19,770 bases of DNA. Source: JBFMFE01 sp040752295 (GTDB taxonomy: Bacteria; UBP15; UBA6099; JBFMBQ01). The translations under genes and the position numbers were made by a program. The stretch is from NCBI GenBank assembly GCA_040752295.1, contig JBFMFE010000171.1:1-19770 (forward strand), written 5' to 3'. The notes below the pieces were generated by a model. That model saw nothing but the letters and a program-made list of their open reading frames with translations, was not told the DNA's origin and ran no database searches. Below are positions 14,286-19,770 of the stretch, piece after piece. Numbering within the stretch: the stretch's first letter is position 1; every line of letters begins with the position of its first letter.

Positions 14286-15574
14286 AAAAACGGTTCGAAC
14301 GCTCGAATCGGCTTTTCCGGCGGGCGAAAGCCAGCATTCCCGGCGGGGTCAACAGCCCCGTGCGCGCGTTCGGCGCCGTGGGCGGGGCGCCGCCCTTCAT
14401 CGCCGGCGGCAGTGGCGCGCGCATACGCGACGAGGACGGAAACGAGTACGTTGACCTCGTGTGCTCGTGGGGTCCGCTGATCCACGGGCACGCCCCGGAT
14501 TTCGTCGTGGAGGCGGTGAAGGCGGCGGCGGAGAAGGGAACCAGTTTCGGGGCGCCGACGAGGGCGGAAGTGCAGGCGGCGGAGCTGGTGAAGCGGGCGT
14601 TCCCCTCGATGGAACTCGTGCGGTTCGTCAACTCCGGCACCGAAGCCGTGATGAGCGCCCTGCGCGTGGCGCGCGGGTTCACCGGGCGGGACAGGGTCGT
14701 CAAGTTCGAGGGATGCTACCACGGGCACTCGGACGGTCTGCTCGTGAGGGCAGGCTCCGGCGCGCTGACGTTCGGTGTGCCGGGCAGCCCCGGCGTTCCG
14801 CCCGCGTACGCCGGCAGGACGTTGACGGCGCGCTACAACGACCTCGACTCCGTCGAGGCGGCGTTCGGGAAGAACGCGAAGAGCATCGCGGCGGTCATAG
14901 TGGAGCCGGTGGCGGGAAACATGGGTGTCGTGCCTCCCGCGAGGGGGTTTCTACGCGGATTGAGGCGCATAACGCGCGAGTGCGGCGCGCTGCTCGTTTT
15001 CGACGAGGTCATCACCGGATTCCGCGTGGCGCTCGGCGGCGCGCAGGAGCTTTACGGCGTCAAACCGGACCTGACGTGCCTGGGGAAGATCATCGGGGGC
15101 GGACTGCCGGTCGGGGCGTACGGCGGTCGGGCGGACGTGATGGCGCTGGTGTCGCCGCTGGGTCCGGTGTACCAGGCGGGAACGCTTTCGGGGAACCCGG
15201 TGGCGACGGCGGCGGGGCTGGCGACGATGAAGCGTCTGTTCCGGGGAGGGACTTACGAGGGGCTTGAGCGCGCCGCGCGCGAACTGGAGGAGGGAATAAC
15301 GGCGGCGGCGAAGGAAGCCGGCGCGCGGGTGACGACCAACAGGGTGGGCTCGATGCAGACCTGGTTTTTCACCGGAAAGCGGGTGAGAGACTACGAGAGC
15401 GCGACGGCATCGGACACGGGGCGCTACGCGGCGTTTTTCCACGCGATGCTCCGCCGCGGGGTTTACATGCCTCCGTCGCAGTTCGAGGCGGTGTTCGTCT
15501 CGACGGCGCACCGGAAGGCGGACGTCGCGCGCGTCGTGCGCGCCGCCCGCGGGGCGTTCAGGGAAACCGTCTGA
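14282..15574 (+). CDS. hemL: Glutamate-1-semialdehyde 2,1-aminomutase
   Basis: This PLP enzyme converts glutamate-1-semialdehyde to 5-aminolevulinate, the tetrapyrrole precursor in the C5 (glutamyl-tRNA) route; it is cytoplasmic. The 430-residue length is normal. Visible signatures: SIPGGVNSPVRAF near the start, NSGTEAVMSALRVAR (117-131) for cofactor phosphate binding, CYHGHSDGLL, DEVITGFR with Asp241, and the PLP lysine Lys269 in CLGKIIGGGLPVGAYGG. The fold-type I class III aminotransferase layout is complete. No other heme gene is in the window, so hemL stands apart from its pathway here and leads a plus-strand row with a sugar transferase 26 bases downstream. No Shine-Dalgarno sequence is visible. 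Confidence 0.95.
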   Translation: MKKRFERSNRLFRRAKASIPGGVNSPVRAFGAVGGAPPFIAGGSGARIRDEDGNEYVDLVCSWGPLIHGHAPDFVVEAVKAAAEKGTSFGAPTRAEVQAAELVKRAFPSMELVRFVNSGTEAVMSALRVARGFTGRDRVVKFEGCYHGHSDGLLVRAGSGALTFGVPGSPGVPPAYAGRTLTARYNDLDSVEAAFGKNAKSIAAVIVEPVAGNMGVVPPARGFLRGLRRITRECGALLVFDEVITGFRVALGGAQELYGVKPDLTCLGKIIGGGLPVGAYGGRADVMALVSPLGPVYQAGTLSGNPVATAAGLATMKRLFRGGTYEGLERAARELEEGITAAAKEAGARVTTNRVGSMQTWFFTGKRVRDYESATASDTGRYAAFFHAMLRRGVYMPPSQFEAVFVSTAHRKADVARVVRAARGAFRETV

Positions 15575-15575
15575 A

Positions 15576-15595
15576 GCGCGCGGCGCTTTCCGCGC
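15576..15595. repeat. Intergenic hairpin after hemL (copy 1)
   Basis: GCGCGG (15578-15583) pairs with CCGCGC (15590-15595) across CGCTTT. Its sequence, GCGCGCGGCGC followed by TTTCCGCG, recurs in the next intergenic gap at 16918-16940. It begins two bases after the hemL stop. Confidence 0.6.
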
Positions 15596-15600
15596 AGGGC

Positions 15601-16914
15601 ATGAAAAAAATAACGAACAGCCCCCTGACGGTCCTTCTCTTCGACGCGTTTCTCGTCAACGCGACGATCGTGGCGACCTTCGTCGTGCGCTTTCTGGGCG
15701 ACGTCCCCGAGCGCAACTACGAGGCGTACAGGAACACGGGCATATTCATAACGCTCGTGTACCTCGCCGTTTTCTATCTTCAGGGTCTGTACGATTTCAG
15801 CGAGGACGACGACTCGATATCCATTCTCTTCAAGGTGATAGCGGGCGCGACGCTGGGAACCATCGGCGTGACGGCAATCACGTTCATCAGCCGCGATTTC
15901 GCCTATCCGCGGACGGTGCTCGCGCTGTCCTGGGCGTTCCTCGCGCTGGTGCTGGGCGTGTGGCGGCTCTTCGTTCTGGAGAAGTTCCTGAGCCGGCTCC
16001 CGGAGAAGAACACGGCGATCTTCGGCGGCAAAGTGCGCGGCGAGGCGATACGCGGAGTGATCGAGGGAGAGGGCAGGAGAAAATTCCGCGTGCGGCGCGT
16101 GCTGGATTCCGACGCCGGGGGCGAACTGAGAAATGCGATAGAGAGCGGGGAAGTGCAGAGCGTGATAATCACGGACGAGGTTCCCGGCGGCTCGTCGCTC
16201 GGGTTCGAACTTTCGAGGAAATACACGGACCTGACCGTGTACGTCATCCCCGGCGTCTCCGAGATAGTCCTCGGCGCGTTCCACCACCACGTCGTGGGCG
16301 ACATTCCGATGATAAGCGTCACGATCAAGCCGCTCGCAGGGCGCCTCCGGCTTTTAAAGCGGGGCATTGACCTTCTGGGCGCGGCGATCGTCATTGTTGC
16401 GGCGCTTCCGGTCTTCGCCGCGACCGCCGCTCTCGTGAAACTCACGTCCCCGGGACCCGTCTTCTACAGGCAGGAAAGAGTCGGGATGGGCGGAAAAATA
16501 TTCAAAATCGCTAAGTTCCGCACGATGGTGAAGGGCGCAGAGGAAGAAACGGGTCCCGTCATGGCGACGGAGGACGACCCGCGGAACACGCCCGTCGGCA
16601 GGTTCCTCAGACGCTACCGCGTTGACGAGCTTCCCCAGATGTGGAACGTCCTGAAGGGAGAAATGAGCCTGGTCGGTCCGCGCCCGGAGAGACCGGAGTT
16701 CGTGGAACAGTTCGAGCGCGAGATACCCGGTTTCTCGGAGCGGAAAAAAGCGCTGCCCGGCGTGACGGGACTCGCCCAGGTCAACGGAAAGTACGACACG
16801 GACCCGTCCATGAAGCTCAAGTACGACCTCCTGTACATTTACAATTACAGCCTTTACATGGACTTCGCGGTCCTGTACCAGACCGTCCAGCATCTCATCA
16901 GGGCAGAGTTCTGA
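15601..16914 (+). CDS. Polyprenyl-phosphate sugar-1-phosphate transferase (WbaP/EpsE type)
   Basis: It would transfer a sugar-1-phosphate from a nucleotide sugar to undecaprenyl phosphate, the first step of a surface polysaccharide. The 437-residue protein has about four N-terminal membrane segments (near 8-32, 47-64, 75-97, 104-126), then a soluble Rossmann-like domain (about 138-240). A membrane helix near 256-280 leads into the bacterial sugar transferase domain: SPGPVFYRQERVG, KFRTM, the catalytic Asp-Glu pair at 342-343 (RVDELPQMWNVLKGEMSLVG), GPRPERPEF and PGVTGLAQVNG. This is the large polytopic form. It lies on the opposite strand from, and over 5 kb away from, the glycosyltransferase operon it probably serves. 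The same hairpin lies on each side of it. The transferred sugar is unknown. Confidence 0.93.
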   Translation: MKKITNSPLTVLLFDAFLVNATIVATFVVRFLGDVPERNYEAYRNTGIFITLVYLAVFYLQGLYDFSEDDDSISILFKVIAGATLGTIGVTAITFISRDFAYPRTVLALSWAFLALVLGVWRLFVLEKFLSRLPEKNTAIFGGKVRGEAIRGVIEGEGRRKFRVRRVLDSDAGGELRNAIESGEVQSVIITDEVPGGSSLGFELSRKYTDLTVYVIPGVSEIVLGAFHHHVVGDIPMISVTIKPLAGRLRLLKRGIDLLGAAIVIVAALPVFAATAALVKLTSPGPVFYRQERVGMGGKIFKIAKFRTMVKGAEEETGPVMATEDDPRNTPVGRFLRRYRVDELPQMWNVLKGEMSLVGPRPERPEFVEQFEREIPGFSERKKALPGVTGLAQVNGKYDTDPSMKLKYDLLYIYNYSLYMDFAVLYQTVQHLIRAEF

Positions 16915-16917
16915 TGG

Positions 16918-16940
16918 GCGCGCGGCGCGGACTTTCCGCG
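16918..16940. repeat. Intergenic hairpin after the sugar transferase gene (copy 2)
   Basis: GCGCGCGGCGC (16918-16928), GGAC, then TTTCCGCG (16933-16940); CGCGG (16926-16930) pairs with CCGCG (16936-16940). It equals the hemL-gap copy apart from the four extra bases and also begins just after a stop codon. Confidence 0.6.
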
Positions 16941-16967
16941 TGAGGCGGCAGCGTGGGCGCTCGAGAA

Positions 16968-18149
16968 ATGAAAATAGTGGTCGCCCCCAACGCATTCAAG
17001 GGAAGCCTGACGGCGAGCCGCGCGGGCGCGCTCATCGCGGAGGGTTTCACGGACGCGATGCGCGGCGCGCGCGTTGAGGTCGTCCCCACGGCGGACGGCG
17101 GCGACGGAACGCTCGAGGTGATCTCCTCGTGCGTCCCCTGCCGGGAGGTGAGCGTCGAGGTGCGCGACCCGCTCGGACGCCGCGTGAAAGCGTCGTACCT
17201 GATACTGCGGGACGAGCCGACGGCGGTGGTGGAGATGGCGAGGGCGTCGGGGCTTGCGCTCCTCAGGGACGAAGAGCGCGACCCGATGCGCGCGAGCGCG
17301 TACGGAACGGGCGAGCTTATACGCGACGCCCTCGTGAGGGGGTGCCGCAGGGTGATCGTGGGCGTGGGAGGGAGCGCGACGAACGACGGCGGAATGGGCA
17401 TCGCCTGCGCGGCGGGCTACAGGTTCCTCGACCGCCGGGGAAAGGAGTTGCCGCCGTGCGGGAGGTCGCTCGGGCGCGTGGCGCGCGTCGGGCGCGGCGG
17501 CGTGATGAAGCAGGTGCACACCGCGAAATTCGTCGTGGCGACCGACGTGAAGGCGCCGCTCTGCGGGGCGCGGGGCGCGGCGCGTATGTACGCGCGGCAG
17601 AAAGGGGCGGCGCCGCGGGAAGTGCAACTCCTGGACAGCGGGCTGAAGCGGCTTGCGGAGGTTGTGAAAAGAGACCTCGGAAAAGACCTCTCGCGCGTCC
17701 CCGGCGCGGGCGCGGCGGGAGGAGCGGGATTCGGCATGATGGCGTTCTTCAACGCCAGGGCGGTGTCGGGCGTCGGGCTGGTGATGAAAATCACCGGACT
17801 TGAGGAGAAGATACGCAGCGCCGACCTCGTGGCGACGGGAGAAGGATTCCTCGACGAACAGTCGCTGGAGGGCAAGGCGACGATGGGCGTTGCGCGCCTG
17901 GCGCGCAGGCACGGCGTGCCGGTGATCGCCTTCTGCGGGGGAATCGGCGGCGACGAGAGGAAGCTCTACCGCCGGGGGTTCACGGCGGCGGCGCCCGTCG
18001 TGGACAGACCGATGAGCCTCACGGAAGCGCTCGAAAACGCCGATGACCTGCTGTACCGCGCGGCGTACCGCGCCGGCAGGCTCATCGCACGCTGCGGTGC
18101 GGCGGCTGTCGGAACCCGCCGGACTGCCGCCGGGAGCAAAAGTGTTTAA
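16968..18149 (+). CDS. glxK: Glycerate kinase (GlxK/GarK family)
   Basis: It phosphorylates D-glycerate with ATP, in this family normally to 2-phosphoglycerate, linking glycerate or glyoxylate salvage to glycolysis. Signatures of the family: MKIVVAPNAFKGSLTA at the start, TADGGDGT (41-48), GVGGSATNDGGMG, DVKAPLCG, GAGAAGGAGFGMMAF and TGEGFLDEQSLEGKA. The length of 393 residues is usual. I chose ATG 16968 because the family begins MKIVxAPxxFKGS; a GTG at 16953 would add five residues. The last ~20 residues (after RAGRLIARC) are basic and poorly conserved. The end overlaps the NHL lipoprotein gene by 8 bases, so they are probably translated together. Why it sits beside a sugar transferase is unclear. 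The symbol is family-level. Confidence 0.92.
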   Translation: MKIVVAPNAFKGSLTASRAGALIAEGFTDAMRGARVEVVPTADGGDGTLEVISSCVPCREVSVEVRDPLGRRVKASYLILRDEPTAVVEMARASGLALLRDEERDPMRASAYGTGELIRDALVRGCRRVIVGVGGSATNDGGMGIACAAGYRFLDRRGKELPPCGRSLGRVARVGRGGVMKQVHTAKFVVATDVKAPLCGARGAARMYARQKGAAPREVQLLDSGLKRLAEVVKRDLGKDLSRVPGAGAAGGAGFGMMAFFNARAVSGVGLVMKITGLEEKIRSADLVATGEGFLDEQSLEGKATMGVARLARRHGVPVIAFCGGIGGDERKLYRRGFTAAAPVVDRPMSLTEALENADDLLYRAAYRAGRLIARCGAAAVGTRRTAAGSKSV

Positions 18150-19104
18150 CGCGGACGTGAAATCCGGGTTCGTGCTCCTTCACCCCCTTTCCGGTTTCCG
18201 CCTTCGGTTCGCGGCGGCGGTACTTTTGTGCTGCCTCCCGGCGACAGGGTGCGGCGGCGGGAAATGGAAACCGATGCCGATAAGGCAGTGGGGCGGGAAA
18301 GGCACGCTGGAGGGCAGTCTGAGCCGCCCGTCCGACGTCGCATCCGACCCGCAGGGGCGGCTCTACGTTGTGGAGCGGCGGGGCTGCCGTGTGTCTGTTT
18401 TCTATCCCTCCGGCGACCTTTTCAACGCGTGGGGGCGGTTCGGGAAGGGATTGGGAGCGATGGACATGCCCGTCGCGGTCGGTGTGAACGCCACGGGCGA
18501 GGTCTACGTGCTCGAGCATTACCGCTCAAGGGTGAAGGTTTACGACAGGCGGGGAAAATACCTCTTTTACTGGGGTTCCCGCGGGAGGGACGCCGGCGAA
18601 TTCTCCGCTCCGCGCGGACTGGCGATTGACAGCCGGGGCGACGTGTACGTCGCGGACACGGGAAACCGGCGGGTCCAGAAGTTCGACCGCGGCGGCGGGC
18701 TTCTTTACGAACTCCCCGGCGCGCCTGATGAGGGCTTCGTTTCCCCCGCGGCGCTCGCCTTCGACCATCTCGACAACCTGTACGTCCTGGACAGGGGGGC
18801 GAAAGACGTCCTCGTTTTCTCGACGACCGGCGGTTACCTCCGGAAATGGAACCCCGGAAAGATCAAGGCGCGCGACGATTTCAGACCGGTGGACGTGGCG
18901 GTCGAAGGAAAGAAATGGGTCTTCGTGCTCGACAGGGGGACGCGGTGCGTCTACAGGTTCGATCTGAAATGGGAACGCGCCGGAAAATTCTGCGCCGGGA
19001 AAAGGGCGGTCTTCCCGCAGAAACCCGCGGCGGTCCACGCGGACGACGGATACCTCTATATCGTTGACGACAGGAACAACCTTGTCTACAAGTTTTCCAT
19101 CTGA
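18142..19104 (+). CDS. NHL-repeat beta-propeller lipoprotein
   Basis: I place the start at GTG 18142 because GGGAG lies seven bases upstream and a signal sequence follows. The 320-residue product has a basic-hydrophobic segment (RLRFAAAVLLCCLPATGC) ending in a lipobox-like site at Cys37; Ala at -3 is less usual. The mature protein contains six NHL-like blades, each with a D/N-x-x-G-x-[VL]-Y-V core, for example DPQGRLYVVER, NATGEVYVLEH, DSRGDVYVADTGNRRVQKF and HLDNLYVLDRG. It is therefore probably a six-bladed propeller on the outside of the cell that binds a partner or glycan. It overlaps the kinase gene by 8 bases. The frame is open to 18043, but that part lies inside the kinase gene. Confidence 0.85.
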   Translation: MFNADVKSGFVLLHPLSGFRLRFAAAVLLCCLPATGCGGGKWKPMPIRQWGGKGTLEGSLSRPSDVASDPQGRLYVVERRGCRVSVFYPSGDLFNAWGRFGKGLGAMDMPVAVGVNATGEVYVLEHYRSRVKVYDRRGKYLFYWGSRGRDAGEFSAPRGLAIDSRGDVYVADTGNRRVQKFDRGGGLLYELPGAPDEGFVSPAALAFDHLDNLYVLDRGAKDVLVFSTTGGYLRKWNPGKIKARDDFRPVDVAVEGKKWVFVLDRGTRCVYRFDLKWERAGKFCAGKRAVFPQKPAAVHADDGYLYIVDDRNNLVYKFSI

Positions 19105-19152
19105 AACGGCGCCGTTACGGATGCCCTGGCATAGTTTCCCGGTGAAACCGGG
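19105..19152. terminator. Hairpins after the lipoprotein gene
   Basis: A 12-base palindrome AACGGCGCCGTT (19105-19116) directly follows the stop codon. A second hairpin follows: CCCGGT (19138-19143), loop GAA, ACCGGG (19147-19152). Either could end or stabilise the plus-strand transcript. There is no T-run, so Rho-independent termination is not assured. Confidence 0.4.
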
Positions 19153-19159
19153 GCGACCG

Positions 19160-19374
19160 CGATGAAAACATCAACACCGAGAAGAGAAACATCTCCCTCC
19201 GTTGGCACATCAAGTCCTGACGCAAGATTCAGAAGAGTTGTTTTGCCGCTCCCGGAACGTCCTTTTAACCAGACGTAATCTCCTTCTTTTACTGTTAGAT
19301 CGATGTTTTCTAATATAATTGTAATATGCAGCCCAATTCTTATATCCTTTTGTAATATTTTTCATTTCTATCAT
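19160..19374 (-). pseudogene. ABC-transporter ATPase gene, frameshifted and 3'-truncated
   Basis: The frame starting at ATG 19374 reads MIEMKNITKGYKN. One extra base at about 19333-19341 then shifts it. In the next frame follow LENIDLTVKEGDYVWLKG, the Walker A motif GRSGSGKTT and LLNLASGLDVPTEGDVSLLG, the start of a LolD/MacB-type ATPase. Removing one A at the shift restores a continuous typical N-terminus. After GVDVF the similarity ends and the sequence becomes GC-rich, so the signature motif, Walker B and the rest are lost. The stretch is AT-rich, unlike the adjacent lipoprotein gene. It lies five bases after the 97-residue gene, so the two probably formed an operon. The right end is firm; the left end is the estimated junction. 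Confidence 0.75.
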
Positions 19375-19379
19375 AAAAT

Positions 19380-19673
19380 TTATCTCAAAGGCTCCTTAAT
19401 TTCGGATGGATCGACTACTATTAAATTGCTTCTCCGCTGTTTAAAAAGAAGATGCTTAATCTTTGTTATCTTTCCTGAATGAGAAGGAAGAACAGCGGTT
19501 TCACCTGCATCATAAAATTTAAGAGCCAGCTTTTCGTTCTGAGTTGGAAAAGATTCATATAAATTTACGTTGTATCCCATCCTCGCGGTTCTTTTCGTCT
19601 TAACGTCATATATCCACAAGGAATTGTTTTGAGGTTTAAAATAAGTGAACTTTCGCAGAAATTCTACAGTCAT
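19380..19673 (-). CDS. Small protein of unknown function upstream of the ABC fragment
   Basis: I do not recognise this 97-residue protein. It starts at ATG 19673, which overlaps the stop of the preceding reading frame as TGATG; a TTG at 19676 would add one residue. It contains SLWIYDVKTKRTARMGYNV and SFPTQNEKLALKFYDAGETA. These weakly recall the strand patterns of WD40-like propeller repeats (LWxYDxKT, PSxDxKLALxF), so it may be the tail of a longer extracytoplasmic protein. No signal peptide, membrane segment or cysteine is present. It is AT-rich and ends five bases before the broken ABC ATPase start, suggesting one transcript. It may itself be a fragment. Confidence 0.45.
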   Translation of the reverse strand: MTVEFLRKFTYFKPQNNSLWIYDVKTKRTARMGYNVNLYESFPTQNEKLALKFYDAGETAVLPSHSGKITKIKHLLFKQRRSNLIVVDPSEIKEPLR

Positions 19674-19770
19674 CAAGCGGCATGAGCAAGGGCGTAGATC
19701 AGGGTGTTGAGGATTTTTGTATTGAGCGAAGCATTTTCGGAGTTTGAAAAAACCCTTTTACGCCATAGAA
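19673..19770 (-). pseudogene. Partial reading frame at the window edge, possibly a transposase tail
   Basis: The frame is open from the window edge and ends LWRKRVFSNSENASLN...LIYALAHAA before TGA at 19675-19673. The pattern WRKxxF...SEN...IL faintly recalls the C-terminus of IS66-type transposases, but 31 residues are too few to be sure. Its stop overlaps the next ATG, which would instead suggest a coupled operon gene. Treat it as unassigned. Confidence 0.25.

Overview
The window is GC-rich bacterial chromosome in which most genes are dense, high-GC and tightly packed, interrupted by three visibly AT-richer patches (about 10,130-11,800, about 12,830-14,110, and 19,160 to the end). Nothing here fixes the taxon. 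Many starts have no clear Shine-Dalgarno sequence, GTG starts occur, and UvrC lacks its usual C-terminal domain, so an uncultivated lineage is possible, but that is inference. No tRNA, rRNA or CRISPR array was seen.

Layout. 1-446 is non-coding apart from a possible 17-codon gene tail; it holds GC hairpins and a promoter-like -10 box. 447-2676 (+) is a two-gene DNA-repair unit: uvrC, then an ogt-type O6-alkylguanine-DNA methyltransferase. Converging on it is a five-gene minus-strand operon (about 10,131 down to 2,694): SAM methyltransferase, two family-4-type glycosyltransferases, an asparagine-synthase-like amidotransferase and a fused two-domain oxidoreductase. The genes overlap by 8 and 4 bases or lie 43-51 bases apart. 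This is the content of a surface polysaccharide locus.

10,132-14,281 is an accessory region: an SGNH hydrolase with a strong promoter, an IS3-family transposase remnant with an internal deletion, about 310 bases dense in inverted repeats that carry a second strong promoter, and an orphan secreted protein with 16 cysteines. 14,282-19,104 (+) returns to GC-rich DNA: hemL, a polyprenyl-phosphate sugar-1-phosphate transferase that would start a glycan on the lipid carrier, a glycerate kinase, and an NHL beta-propeller lipoprotein. The two gaps around the sugar transferase gene carry the same short hairpin. The last ~600 bases are AT-rich and read on the minus strand: a partial unknown ORF, a ~97-residue unknown protein, and an ABC-transporter ATPase gene that is frameshifted and cut off at the junction with the GC-rich DNA.

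How the genes fit. The sugar transferase would load the first sugar on undecaprenyl phosphate. The two glycosyltransferases would extend it, and the amidotransferase, oxidoreductase, methyltransferase and possibly the SGNH hydrolase would make or decorate sugars. No flippase, polymerase or export gene is visible, so the locus is incomplete here. The items most worth a second look are the HhH-less UvrC, the inverted-repeat block with embedded promoter, and the orphan Cys-rich protein.
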